Assembly: GCA_034434235.1 (NCBI GenBank)
Contig: DAOTZV010000098.1
Coordinates: forward strand, 42,700 to 106,699
Direction of reading: 5' to 3'
Length of the DNA stretch: 64,000 nucleotides
DNA from: CAKZKT01 sp034434235
GTDB taxonomy: Bacteria > Chloroflexota > Anaerolineae > CG2-30-64-16
The translations under genes were made by a program, and so were the position numbers. This document shows, piece after piece, positions 33,504-41,972 of the stretch. The stretch's first letter is position 1, and every line of letters starts with the position of its first letter. Under the pieces are notes generated by a model that was not told where the DNA came from, did not search any database, and saw nothing but the letters and a program-made list of their open reading frames with translations.

Positions 33504-34222
33504 TTCGTCCCCCAATGGATGGCGACCGTGCCGAACATGCGCCGCCGATAGCGGACCTCGCGCAGGCCCTCCTGCTCCATGATGCGCGCCAGCTCATCCG
33601 GCGGCGGGAAGACGGCCACCGATTCCGGCAGGTAGCGGTAGGCCGCGCGCTGGCCGCTGATGAGGCCGCCCAACAAGGGCACCAGGCGGAAGAAGTAGAA
33701 GCGAAAGAGCCGGCCGAAGACCGGCGTGCGCGGCATGGTCAGCTCCAGGCAGACGACCCGGCCCCCCGGCTTCACCACGCGCACCTGTTCGCGAAACGCG
33801 GCCCGGATATCCACCACGTTGCGCATCATGAAGCCGGAACAGGCCGCGTCGAAGGTCGCGTCGGCAAAGGGCAACGCCAGCGCATCGCCCTCGGTGAAGG
33901 GGAAGGCCAGGCCGACGTGCTTGCCCCGGCCGACGAGCATCATCTGACGGGTGAGATCGAGCCCGATCGGCCGCGCGGTCGGATCGACGCGCAGCGCCTC
34001 GTAGGCGATGTCGCCCGTGCCGGTGGCCACGTCGAGGAGCCGGCCGGCCGGCGGCAGCGCGCACAGGCGCACCACCTCGCGGCGCCAGGTCTGATCGCGG
34101 CCCAGGGTCATCAGGCGGTTCATCAGATCGTAGCGGCCGGCGATGGCCGCGAACATCCGTCGCACGTAAGCGCGCTTTTCGTTGGGGGGTGGAAGCACGG
34201 TCGGCGGCTTGATCTCAGACAT
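33500..34222 (-). CDS. menG: Demethylmenaquinone C-methyltransferase (UbiE/MenG)
   Basis: 240 residues. VRRMFAAIAGRYDLMNRLMTLGRDQTWRREVV is UbiE signature 1, LLDVATGTGDIA is the SAM site, and the FMMRNVVDIRAAFREQVRVVKPGG segment is close to signature 2 (usually RNVxDxxxAL). It performs the last step of menaquinone synthesis, matching the need of complex I for a quinone. GAGGAG is 5 nt before the ATG. The gene is 8 bp from the ABC permease upstream and is coupled to ubiX, so one mRNA carries a transporter and two quinone-related enzymes. Confidence 0.93.
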   Translation of the reverse strand: MSEIKPPTVLPPPNEKRAYVRRMFAAIAGRYDLMNRLMTLGRDQTWRREVVRLCALPPAGRLLDVATGTGDIAYEALRVDPTARPIGLDLTRQMMLVGRGKHVGLAFPFTEGDALALPFADATFDAACSGFMMRNVVDIRAAFREQVRVVKPGGRVVCLELTMPRTPVFGRLFRFYFFRLVPLLGGLISGQRAAYRYLPESVAVFPPPDELARIMEQEGLREVRYRRRMFGTVAIHWGTK

Positions 34223-34230
34223 GGGGCTCC

Positions 34231-34983
34231 TCAACCCGCAGCGTCACGGGTAAACATCCACGGCGCCAGCCGACGTTCGAGCCGGTCGGCCGCGAAGTAG
34301 AGCAGCAGGCCGAGGGCGCTCATGGCCAGGACGCCGGCGTACATCTCCGGATAGGCCAGGCGGCCCCAGCTTTCGACGATGATGTAGTAGCCCAGGCCCG
34401 AGGTCGTGGCAAACGACTCGGCGAAGAAGAGGACAGCGATGGCGGTCCCGATGCTCACGCGCAAGGCGGTGAGCGCGGCGGGCACCGTCGCCGGCAGATA
34501 GACGAAACGAAAGAGCGCGCGACGGCCCGCGCCGAGGGAGCGCACCGAATAGATCAGCTCGGGCCGCAGGCCGGCCGCCTGATCGCGCACCACGACCAGG
34601 ATCGGGAAGAAGAGGATCAGGAAGATGATGAAGATCTTCGACGTGTCACCGATGCCGAGGAACAACAGGATGATGGGGAGAAAGACGATCTTCGGAATGG
34701 GATAGAGAATGTAGATGATGGGCGCAAAGAGCTGATTGAACCGCCGGCTTTGCCCCAGGACCAGGCCGGCCGGCACGGCCAACAGGGTGGCCATGGTGAT
34801 GCTGGCGATCACGCGCCAGCCGCTGATGAGGAAATGGCGCCCCAGCCCGCGAGGCACTTCGCGCACCAACACCCGGGCGACGGCGATGGGCGCCGGCAGG
34901 ACCTCGCTGCGCAGCAGCGAGGCCAGCAGTTGCCAGGTCAAGAGCAGGAGCAGGGAAGCCAACAACAAATCACGACGACGCAT
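34231..34983 (-). CDS. ABC transporter permease, nitrate/taurine/thiamine-precursor (TauC/SsuC) type
   Basis: 250 residues with about six spans and one BPD-type EAA loop (SVRSLGAGRRALFRFVYLPATVPAALTALRV). The pattern IIYILYPIPKIVFLPIILLFLGIGDTSK is characteristic of the TauC/SsuC/ThiX group. It works as a homodimer with the ATPase and the lipoprotein upstream. ATG 34983 is preferred; an ATG at 34998 would add five residues. There is a 107-bp gap to the ATPase gene with no feature seen. Confidence 0.9.
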   Translation of the reverse strand: MRRRDLLLASLLLLLTWQLLASLLRSEVLPAPIAVARVLVREVPRGLGRHFLISGWRVIASITMATLLAVPAGLVLGQSRRFNQLFAPIIYILYPIPKIVFLPIILLFLGIGDTSKIFIIFLILFFPILVVVRDQAAGLRPELIYSVRSLGAGRRALFRFVYLPATVPAALTALRVSIGTAIAVLFFAESFATTSGLGYYIIVESWGRLAYPEMYAGVLAMSALGLLLYFAADRLERRLAPWMFTRDAAG

Positions 34984-35090
34984 GGCTCTTCGATGCAAAA
35001 ATGACCGCAGTCATATTTTTGTCTATCCAATGAAACATTTATTCGATCCGTATTCGTGCGTTCGAAGCCCCATGTGCGTATGGCTCGCCC

Positions 35091-35870
35091 TCACCCCCCG
35101 GCCAGGGATGCCCGCAGCTCGCTGCATTTGGCCAGGTAATGGGTGCTGCCGCGAAAGTCCACCGCGCCGGCATGGGGGTTCTCGATGATGTGCGCCGCGC
35201 GATTGGGCGCCCGGCCGAGCACCAGAATGCGTTGGCCCAGGTAGACCGCCTCTTCGATGTTATGCGTCACGATGACGGTCGTCACGCCGGTCTCCTGGCG
35301 CAGCTCCAGCGTGAGGCGCTGCAAGTCCTCGCGCGTGAGCGCGTCCAGCGACGAGAACGGCTCATCCATCAACAACAGGTTGGGCTGCTGGAGCAGGCTG
35401 CGGGCGATGGCGGTGCGCTGGCGTTGGCCGCCGCTGATCTGGCTCGGGTAGCGGTCCTTCTGATCGGCAATGCCGAGCCGCGTCAACCAATGCTCGACTT
35501 GCGCCGGCGTCAGGTCGGGCCGGGGATAGGGCCGCGGCTGGTCCGCAGGCGTTTGCTTGCGGCGGTAGAACTGGCCGATCCGCATGACGAGCGCGACGTT
35601 TTCCCAGACCGTGGCCCAGGGCAACAGGCCGTAATCTTGCAAGACCAGGCCGGTGCTGGCGCGCGGCCGCGGCACCGGCCAGCCGTCCACCAGGATCCGG
35701 CCGGCGAGCGGCTGGCGCAGGCCCGCGATCAGGTAGAGGAGCGTGCTCTTGCCGCAGCCCGATGGCCCGATCACGGCCCAGGCCTCGCCGCTCCTCACCT
35801 GCCAGTTGAAGTCCTGGAAGAGGGGCGGCTGGCCCGGATAGGCGAAGGTAACGTCGGCAAACTCGATCAC
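35091..35870 (-). CDS. ABC transporter ATP-binding protein, TauB/SsuB type
   Basis: 259 residues. Walker A GPSGCGKST (35-43), the Q-loop LQDYGLLPWATVWENVAL, signature ISGGQRQRTAIARSLL, Walker B LLLMDEPFSSLDALTRE and THNIEEAVYLGQRIL are intact. The LPWxTVxEN motif is typical of the nitrate/sulfonate/taurine family. A 25-residue Pro-rich stretch (QTPADQPRPYPRPDLT) after the Q-loop is longer than usual. It starts 6 bp after the lipoprotein gene stop. Confidence 0.92.
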   Translation of the reverse strand: MIEFADVTFAYPGQPPLFQDFNWQVRSGEAWAVIGPSGCGKSTLLYLIAGLRQPLAGRILVDGWPVPRPRASTGLVLQDYGLLPWATVWENVALVMRIGQFYRRKQTPADQPRPYPRPDLTPAQVEHWLTRLGIADQKDRYPSQISGGQRQRTAIARSLLQQPNLLLMDEPFSSLDALTREDLQRLTLELRQETGVTTVIVTHNIEEAVYLGQRILVLGRAPNRAAHIIENPHAGAVDFRGSTHYLAKCSELRASLAGG

Positions 35871-35876
35871 GTGGCG

Positions 35877-36833
35877 CTACTTAGGCAAGAACGAAGCGTC
35901 CACCATTTCCGCGTAGGGCACATCCCGCTCCAGCAAGCCTTTGGCCCGCATCCACTTGACCACGTTGGCGATATCGGTCTCGCTCGGAACGCCGCGGCCC
36001 GGGAACGGCGGCATTTTGTAGCTGTTTTCGATGGACTTGGGGACGCGGCCCTGTTCGATCAGCAGGCTCTGATACTTCTCGGGATGGGCGTTGATCTCGG
36101 CCACCGCTTTCTCCCAGGCGACCAGGAACTTCCGCACGGTGTTCGGCCTGGCCTTGAGCACCTCGACGCGGAAGGCCAGGACCGATTGGGACCGCTCCGG
36201 TTGCCGGATGTCGTCGGCGATCAGTACGGCGCCGCCGGCAATGGCGCCCTGCGCCAGCGGGTCGGGCAGGGTGGCGGCCTTCAGGTTGCCGTTCATGAGC
36301 TGCTCGAAGCGCACCGGAATGGCGCTCACCTCGGCGACCTTGATCTCATCCGGCTTCAGGCCCGCGGCCTCCAACAGGTAGCCGGTGACGTACTCGATGA
36401 CCGTGTTCTGGCTGATCCCGATGGGCACGCCCTTGAGATCGGCCGCGCTCTTGATGTTGCTGTTCGGCGCGGCCAACACGCGAAACATCGGCGCGCCGGG
36501 GAAGGGGATGCGCGCGGTGTACACCGCCTTCACCTGCGGGGCCTGCTTATTGAAGAGGCCCACCGTCACCAGGTCGGTCAACATGCCGTCCACCTGGCCC
36601 GCCTGCACCAGCGCCACCTGTTCCTGGGCACTCTTGACGGGCACCCCTTCGACCGTGATCCCCTGTTCGGCGAAGTAGCCGTTCTGCTGGGCAACCAGCA
36701 CGGGGATCGTGTCGAGGACCGGGATCAACGAGACCTTCAGCTTGCCGTCTTCGGCCGGCGCCTGCACGCAACCACCTGATAGAGCGGCCAATAGCATCAC
36801 GATACAAAGCCCGACTACCAGTTTTAGCCTCAT
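35877..36833 (-). CDS. ABC substrate-binding lipoprotein, NMT1/THI5-SsuA-like
   Basis: 318 residues. The signal peptide ends in lipobox LSGGC with Cys22. The mature domain has LKVSLIPVLDTIPVLVAQQNGYFAEQGITVEGVPV, the start of the NMT1/THI5 fold, and continues with AGQVDGMLTDLVTVGL and IGISQNTVIEYVTGYLLEAAGL. This family binds pyrimidine thiamine precursors, alkylsulfonates, nitrate or taurine. The ligand is not predictable, but the co-transcribed menG and ubiX make a quinone or aromatic precursor conceivable (inference). ATG 36833 has GAGG 10 nt upstream. It is the first gene of a five-gene operon. Confidence 0.9.
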   Translation of the reverse strand: MRLKLVVGLCIVMLLAALSGGCVQAPAEDGKLKVSLIPVLDTIPVLVAQQNGYFAEQGITVEGVPVKSAQEQVALVQAGQVDGMLTDLVTVGLFNKQAPQVKAVYTARIPFPGAPMFRVLAAPNSNIKSAADLKGVPIGISQNTVIEYVTGYLLEAAGLKPDEIKVAEVSAIPVRFEQLMNGNLKAATLPDPLAQGAIAGGAVLIADDIRQPERSQSVLAFRVEVLKARPNTVRKFLVAWEKAVAEINAHPEKYQSLLIEQGRVPKSIENSYKMPPFPGRGVPSETDIANVVKWMRAKGLLERDVPYAEMVDASFLPK

Positions 36834-36860
36834 TTGTAGTATGCCTCGCAATTAGATTTG

Positions 36861-36886
36861 ACGGTACAAATACCGTGTCTTGTCAA
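36861..36886 (-). promoter_or_regulatory. Promoter/operator-like region of the NMT1-type transporter operon
   Basis: ACGGTA-CAAA-TACCGT (36861-36876) is a perfect 6-bp-arm palindrome. On the minus strand TTGACA (36886-36881) is just upstream of it, so the palindrome would cover the spacer, like a repressor operator. No clear -10 is visible. Confidence 0.5.
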
Positions 36887-36900
36887 TAATCCGGGAGGAC

Positions 36901-36917
36901 GCCGGTCGCAGACCGGC
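36901..36917. repeat. GCCGGTC-GCA-GACCGGC hairpin
   Basis: Perfect 7-bp arms around a 3-nt loop. The same arms with loop TGT occur at 47558-47574 inside the 101-bp element. Confidence 0.75.
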
Positions 36918-36945
36918 TGTAAGCTCGCAAGGGGGAAATAAACCG

Positions 36946-37326
36946 TCACCGGCGAGTTTTCGATGAACGTCCCGTCGTGCTCTGGCTCTTTTCCGGTTGG
37001 GCCGACGACGGTTCCGCGGGAGTCGGGCGGCTGCGTCGCCAGGGGACGATGGGCGGCTCCGGCTCCTCGACCTCTTCTTCTTCCTCTTCTTCCTCCCACT
37101 CAGGCATATAGACCGGCGCGGGTCCTCGGAGCGCCCGGTACAGGAGCAGCGCGAAACTGGCCGAGGCCGCCAGAGCGATCAGGGTCCCCTGCCACTGAGT
37201 CAGGTCAAACCAGCGATGCAATAACAGCCCGATGAGGGCGATGCCGACAGCCGTCAATCCGGCAGCGGCCAACGCGAGAGCGACCAGCAGGGTCGCAATA
37301 ACTACCGCCTCGAGAATATTCCGCAT
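36946..37326 (-). CDS. Small membrane protein with acidic and basic tail (unknown)
   Basis: 126 residues. There are two membrane spans, EAVVIATLLVALALAAAGLTAVGIALIGLLL and QGTLIALAASASFALLLYRAL, then a cytoplasmic-like tail with a run of Glu (WEEEEEEEEVEEPEPP) followed by Arg/Ser/Lys-rich residues ending SSKTRR. No family was recognised. It starts 36 bp after the mntP stop on the same strand and may belong to the end of that transcription unit; a weak CCTCC-complement site (GGAGG) lies before the ATG. It is a small real gene by codon pattern and length. Confidence 0.6.
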   Translation of the reverse strand: MRNILEAVVIATLLVALALAAAGLTAVGIALIGLLLHRWFDLTQWQGTLIALAASASFALLLYRALRGPAPVYMPEWEEEEEEEEVEEPEPPIVPWRRSRPTPAEPSSAQPEKSQSTTGRSSKTRR

Positions 37327-37348
37327 GTTATCCTCCGTTTCGTTACAT

Positions 37349-37371
37349 CATACCATATCATATCATATCAT
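37349..37371. repeat. CATAT pentanucleotide microrepeat at the mntP 3' end
   Basis: About four copies of CATAT/ATCAT in a row, forming the last codons and stop of mntP (SHMI). Copy-number change here would alter the C-terminus. Confidence 0.75.
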
Positions 37372-37920
37372 ATGTGAGACCAATACCCGAAAGCCGATCG
37401 TGATCAAAATCAGGCCGCCGACGATCTCCATGCGCTTGCCGAAGGTGTGGCCGAGTCGGTGGCCGACCAACAGCCCGAACAACGACAGTCCTCCGGTGAC
37501 CAGGCCGATGATGAGGATGGGCAGGAAGATCTGGACCTGGAGCATGGCCAGGGAGAGGCCGATGGCGAACGCGTCTATGCTGGTGGCGATGGAGAGCAGG
37601 ATGAGCATCCGCCCGCGCGAGGGGTCCCGGCTGTGGCTTTCGCCGTCGGCGTCCAGGCCCGAGCGGATCATGCGGACGCCGACGAACGCCAGCAAACCGA
37701 AGGCCACCCAGTGATCGAAAGCCGCGACCAGGCTTGCGATCTGCGTGCCGACCAGCCAGCCCAATACCGGCATGGCGGCCTGAAACAGCCCGAAGTGAAA
37801 AGACAGGCGGAAGAGCGGCCGCGGGCCGACGATGTAGCGCGTCGTGCCGATCCCCAACGACACGGCGAAGCAGTCCATCGCCAGGCCGATGGCCAGCAAG
37901 AAGATCTCAGGAAGACTCAT
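37363..37920 (-). CDS. mntP: MntP/YebN-type manganese efflux pump
   Basis: 185 residues with six spans. The DCFAVSLGIGT (16-26) and SIDAFAIGLSLAML motifs supply the paired Asp residues in membrane helices that characterise MntP. It exports Mn2+ from the cytoplasm. Known relatives are often controlled by a manganese riboswitch, but here only 10 bp separate it from the glycosyltransferase gene upstream, so no such element can precede it directly. Its 3' end runs into a CATAT repeat. Confidence 0.93.
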   Translation of the reverse strand: MSLPEIFLLAIGLAMDCFAVSLGIGTTRYIVGPRPLFRLSFHFGLFQAAMPVLGWLVGTQIASLVAAFDHWVAFGLLAFVGVRMIRSGLDADGESHSRDPSRGRMLILLSIATSIDAFAIGLSLAMLQVQIFLPILIIGLVTGGLSLFGLLVGHRLGHTFGKRMEIVGGLILITIGFRVLVSHMI

Positions 37921-37930
37921 GAGGCAGATT

Positions 37931-39508
37931 TCACCCTACCGATGTCGGTGTGCAGGCCTTGGGCGTGCGCTCGAATGCCAGTTGCGAGCCGAGCATCATC
38001 TTTGTCTGCGCATGGAGGACGGGCAGGCCGAGCATGACGAAAGAGGCGGCCGGCAGCGCGCCCCAGCCGAGGATCTCCAGGATCAATGTGGAGAGGCGCC
38101 ACTGCCGGATGTTGGAGGAGACGCGCACCCGTTCCGCGATCCAGGTGCTCCAGAGCCCCACGGCCCCCACGGCATTGGCCACCTGCCACAAGATGGGGTA
38201 AGGGAAGCCCGTCGGCAGGGTGATGATCGGATTGCCGTAGAGGCTGATCGAGAGCAGGGTGCCGATCAGCACCATGATGCTCCCGACACTGAAGATCAGA
38301 TGGTCGTGCAGGCTCTTGATGAGCGGCAAGACCTTCTGGCCGAAGGACATGCCGCGCACCCGGTTCCATTGTTGGAGCACATAGCTGGCGTCCTGACACC
38401 CCCAGCCGTGGCGCAGTTTCTGGCGATAGAAGTTGACCAGCGCCTGCCAGAAGGTCGCGCCTTCGACCGTGTCCCCGCGCGTCGGCAGGAAGACCGGCAT
38501 GAGCCGGACCTGGCCACGGGTGGCAAAGTAGCAACGCATGAACACGTGCGTATCGTCGGCGATGACGGCCGGATCCCAGTAGCCCACCTGTTCGGCCAGC
38601 TTGAAGCTCAAGGTGAAGCTGCTCAGCGGCAGGGGAAACGCAGCCGCGTTGCTCTGCTCCGAAAGATGCACCGCATTGGTCATGAACGTGAACAGGCGGA
38701 TGATCGTGGGCACCCGCCAGACGTTGTTGTCGAGCAAGAGCGGCGCCTGCCAGAAGCGCAGATAGCGCTGCGGATCGGTCGCAAACAACCGGGAGACCGT
38801 GCCGAAGTAGCGCGGATGAAAGAGCGAATCGGCGTCCGACGAGGTCAACGTGAGGCGCTCGAGCGCCATGTGTCGGCGTTCGACCAGCTCGCGACGCACC
38901 TCTTCCGCGGCCCAGCGCAGATTCGAGCCCTTGCCGCGGATCTCGCCCGGCAGGCCGGCCGGATGATAGGTGGCCAGGATGTCGGCGAAGCGGCCGGCGA
39001 AGCGCGCCTGTAACTCGGCCGCCTTGGCGCGGGCCTCCGGCTCGGCTTCCTCCATCGCCAGCACGACGATGAGGCGCTCGGCGGCGTTCTCCTGGACGGC
39101 GAGTGCTTCCAGAGTGCGCGCCAACACCTCGACCGGCTCTCGATAGTTCGCGACCAATACCACGTGATAGACGTCTTCCGGCCGCAAGCCGTCGGTCGCC
39201 GGGGCCTTCGGCGCACCGGCCAACGGATCGCGGGCCCATCGCCGGCATTGCAAGGTGCCGACGATATAGAAGCCCAGCACGATCAAGATGCGCACCAGCA
39301 TGTAGAGCGCCACGACGGTCGCCGCGGCAAGCACGACGCGCGGAAACAACCAGGCGCCGATCACGCTGAGCGCCAGGGTTGTCCACGTCACCAGACCGGG
39401 GATCTTGTAGCTCAGATCGTGAGGATCCTGGACGATATCGAGGTCGTGAATGACGACAGGGTCGGCAATAGCCGCTCTGGGCCAGGATGCGATTGCCTTT
39501 GCCTTCAT
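37931..39508 (-). CDS. Membrane-embedded GT2-like glycosyltransferase (cellulose-synthase-like topology)
   Basis: 525 residues. Two N-terminal spans (WTTLALSVIGAWLF, TVVALYMLVRILIVLGFYIVG) precede a cytoplasmic GT-A domain: VVLVANYREPVEVLARTL, TSSDADSLFHP (DxD), IADDTHVFMRC and the Q-x-x-R-like RQKLRHGWG. Three C-terminal spans follow (SVGSIMVLIGTLLSISLY and others). This resembles processive or lipid-linked transferases, but the product is unknown. ATG 39508 is preferred over a TTG at 39511. It follows the second BMP permease by only 4 bp, an odd companion for a nucleoside transporter. Confidence 0.85.
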   Translation of the reverse strand: MKAKAIASWPRAAIADPVVIHDLDIVQDPHDLSYKIPGLVTWTTLALSVIGAWLFPRVVLAAATVVALYMLVRILIVLGFYIVGTLQCRRWARDPLAGAPKAPATDGLRPEDVYHVVLVANYREPVEVLARTLEALAVQENAAERLIVVLAMEEAEPEARAKAAELQARFAGRFADILATYHPAGLPGEIRGKGSNLRWAAEEVRRELVERRHMALERLTLTSSDADSLFHPRYFGTVSRLFATDPQRYLRFWQAPLLLDNNVWRVPTIIRLFTFMTNAVHLSEQSNAAAFPLPLSSFTLSFKLAEQVGYWDPAVIADDTHVFMRCYFATRGQVRLMPVFLPTRGDTVEGATFWQALVNFYRQKLRHGWGCQDASYVLQQWNRVRGMSFGQKVLPLIKSLHDHLIFSVGSIMVLIGTLLSISLYGNPIITLPTGFPYPILWQVANAVGAVGLWSTWIAERVRVSSNIRQWRLSTLILEILGWGALPAASFVMLGLPVLHAQTKMMLGSQLAFERTPKACTPTSVG

Positions 39509-39512
39509 CAAA

Positions 39513-40607
39513 TTAACTCTTTTCGTACGGCTGACCGTCGGCCGCCGGCGGCACGGCCCGACCGACCACGCCCGTCAGGACGATGATCGTCAGGAGATAG
39601 GGCAACATCTGGGGGATCTGCGACGGAATGTCGGGCCGAAAGATGCTCACTGTTGCCGTGACGCTGGTGCCCAGGCCGAAGATCAGCGCGCCGGCCAGCG
39701 CGCCGAACGGGTTCCACTTGCCGAAGATCATGGCGGCCAGGCCGATGAAGCCCAGGCCGTTGGTCATCTGTGGGTTGAAGACATCCACCGCTTCCAGCGT
39801 GAACCAGGCTCCGCCCAGGCCCGCAATGATGCCGCCGATCAGCACATTCACATAGCGCGTGCGGTACACATTGACGCCCAGGGTGTCGGCCGCGCGCGGG
39901 TGTTCGCCGACCGCGCGGGTACGCAAGCCCCAACGGGTGAAGAATAGCACGTAATGGAGCGCCACCACGGTGAGCAGCATGACATATGTCAGCGGCTTCT
40001 GCTGAAACACGATCGGCCCGACGACCGGAATCTGCGCCAGGAGCGGCACCGGCGTGATCGGGAAGGTGCCGGGGCCTGGCGGCAGGTTCTCGGCCAGAAA
40101 CTGCCGGTAGAAATAGCCGGTCACTCCGATCGCCAGGATGTTGACCACCGTCCCGCTGATGATCTGATCGGCGCGGAACTTGATGGAGACCACCGCGTGT
40201 AGCGCCGCCAGCAACAGCGCCGAGGCCATCGCCGTGAAAAGCGCCAGCCACCGGCTCATGACGCCCGCCGCTTCCGGCCCGATGATGTCTTTGGCGATCT
40301 GAAAGACGAACAGGTTCGTCGCGTAGGCCACCATCGCGGCCATCAACATCTGGCCCTCGATGCCGATGTTGACGACCCCCGCCCGTTCGCAGATCACTCC
40401 GCACAATGCCGCGAACGCGATCGGCGTGGCCACGCGCAACGCCTGCGCCAGCGTGCTCACCACGCACTGATCGTCGCACTTGCCGCCGATGACCAGATTG
40501 AGCAGCCACCAGGCCGCCAGCAGGCCGAAGCCGATGACGGCCGGCGTCACCCACCAGCCGCGCACAACCGTTCGCCGCGCCGGCAGAGCATTTGTTGTTG
40601 CGGCCAT
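39513..40607 (-). CDS. ABC transporter permease, nucleoside (YufQ/BMP) type
   Basis: 364 residues. IAFAALCGVICERAGVVNIGIEGQMLMAAMVAY is the BPD_transp_2 signature of the branched-chain/BMP permease family, with RAVGEHPRAADTLGVNVYRTRY the coupling-helix region and GLGFIGLAAMIFGKWNPFGALAGALIFG near the end. Pairs with the 453-residue permease 3 bp upstream, the dual-domain ATPase and the BMP lipoprotein; the known YufNOPQ system in Bacillus subtilis imports guanosine and other nucleosides. Confidence 0.92.
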   Translation of the reverse strand: MAATTNALPARRTVVRGWWVTPAVIGFGLLAAWWLLNLVIGGKCDDQCVVSTLAQALRVATPIAFAALCGVICERAGVVNIGIEGQMLMAAMVAYATNLFVFQIAKDIIGPEAAGVMSRWLALFTAMASALLLAALHAVVSIKFRADQIISGTVVNILAIGVTGYFYRQFLAENLPPGPGTFPITPVPLLAQIPVVGPIVFQQKPLTYVMLLTVVALHYVLFFTRWGLRTRAVGEHPRAADTLGVNVYRTRYVNVLIGGIIAGLGGAWFTLEAVDVFNPQMTNGLGFIGLAAMIFGKWNPFGALAGALIFGLGTSVTATVSIFRPDIPSQIPQMLPYLLTIIVLTGVVGRAVPPAADGQPYEKS

Positions 40608-40610
40608 TCC

Positions 40611-41972
40611 TTACCCTCCCCAACCGCGCGTGAGGGGCGCTTCCTCTTCCGGCCGGCGCGCGGCAGCCATGCGATACATCCAGCGCACGATGGCCGGCGC
40701 GGCCACGAAGAGCAACACCAGCGCCTGAATCAGCGAGATGATGTACTTGGAGACGCCCGAGTTCAGTTCCATCAGGTCGGCGCCGTTGCGCATCGCGCCG
40801 AACAGGAACGATGCCGCCAGGATGCCGAACGGGTTGTTCTTGGCCAGAAGCGCGATCGCAATCGCCTCGAAGCCGTAGCCCGAAGAGAAGAAGAGGGGCA
40901 AACAGCGACAGATCGAAACCCCCAACACCTCGATGGTGCCGGCCACGCCGGCCAGCGCGCCCGAAATCGCCATCGCCAACACGATGTTGCGGGTGATGTT
41001 CACCCCGGCGTAGCGGGCCGCATTGGGGTTGGCGCCCACCGTGCGCAGCTCGAAGCCGATCGTCGTTTTCCACATCAACCACCAGACCGCCACCGCCGTC
41101 AGAAGGGCCAGGATCAGGCCGACATGGAGCCGGTCGTACTCATCCTGAAACGGCCAGAAGAGGCGGGTGAGGGGCGGCAGGAGCGCAAAGGAGAGCACTG
41201 CGACGATTGCGGCCGCAAGCAGGGGCACGCGGCGCTGGAGTCCCGCCATCCGGTCGGCCCCGCTTTGGCCGCGCCACCAGCGCGCCACTACCCACGCCAG
41301 GAACCCGAGGATGAGCGCCACGAAGAGCGCGTTGAGCGGGTCGCTCAGGCGCTGCGGAATGGCGTAGAACGACCACAGCTCGGCGGCCGGCGAGATGCGA
41401 GAGGTCTGCACTGCGGTGGCATATGGATCTTTGAACGGCCCGCTGATCAGAAACTCCACCAGCCGGAACGCGATGTAGTTGAGCATGATCGTGTTGATGA
41501 CTTCATGGGCGCCTGTGCGCGCCTTGAGGTAGCCCGGGATCGCGGCCCACAGCGCGCCGCCCAGCGCGCCGGCCAGCAGGGTGAGCGGCAGGTGGATGAT
41601 CGTGGGCAGGCCGGTGAACGCCTGGCCGACCAACGCGGCGCTGATCGCGCCGATGTAGAACTGGCCTTCGACCCCGATGTTGAACAGGCCGCTCTTGAAG
41701 CCGACGGCCAGGCCCAATCCCAGGAAGACGTAAGGGGTCATCGCGACCAGCGTCTCGGAGAAGCCGCGCTGTTTGATGAACGCGCCCCGGATCATCCCGC
41801 CATACGCGGCGAAGATCGTCTCGAACTGGCCGCTCGTGATCCAGATGACGAGCGCGCCGACCAGAAAGGCGCTCAGGATCGCCAGCGCGGGCATGGCCAG
41901 GACGTTGAGCACGCGCCGCAACGCGTTGCGTAGCCGGAAGCCCAGGCCAACAGTCTGCGATGTATCACTCAT
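40611..41972 (-). CDS. ABC transporter permease, nucleoside (YufP/BMP) type
   Basis: 453 residues. There is an N-terminal span, then TPYVFLGLGLAVGFKSGLFNIGVEGQFYIGAISAALVG, the first BPD_transp_2 motif, and late RTVGANPNAARYAGVNI and GYGFEAIAIALLAKNNPFGILAASFLFGAM. A central insertion (about 225-285) with two more hydrophobic stretches (LNALFVALILGFLAWVVARWW, VPLLAAAIVAVLSFALLPP) makes it longer than the usual 350 residues, which is common in YufP-like members. It overlaps the ATPase stop by 8 bp. Confidence 0.92.
   Translation of the reverse strand: MSDTSQTVGLGFRLRNALRRVLNVLAMPALAILSAFLVGALVIWITSGQFETIFAAYGGMIRGAFIKQRGFSETLVAMTPYVFLGLGLAVGFKSGLFNIGVEGQFYIGAISAALVGQAFTGLPTIIHLPLTLLAGALGGALWAAIPGYLKARTGAHEVINTIMLNYIAFRLVEFLISGPFKDPYATAVQTSRISPAAELWSFYAIPQRLSDPLNALFVALILGFLAWVVARWWRGQSGADRMAGLQRRVPLLAAAIVAVLSFALLPPLTRLFWPFQDEYDRLHVGLILALLTAVAVWWLMWKTTIGFELRTVGANPNAARYAGVNITRNIVLAMAISGALAGVAGTIEVLGVSICRCLPLFFSSGYGFEAIAIALLAKNNPFGILAASFLFGAMRNGADLMELNSGVSKYIISLIQALVLLFVAAPAIVRWMYRMAAARRPEEEAPLTRGWGG

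Noticed and set aside
37921..37930. Manganese (yybP-ykoY) riboswitch before mntP
   Set aside because: Only 10 bp separate mntP from the upstream gene, too little for the aptamer.
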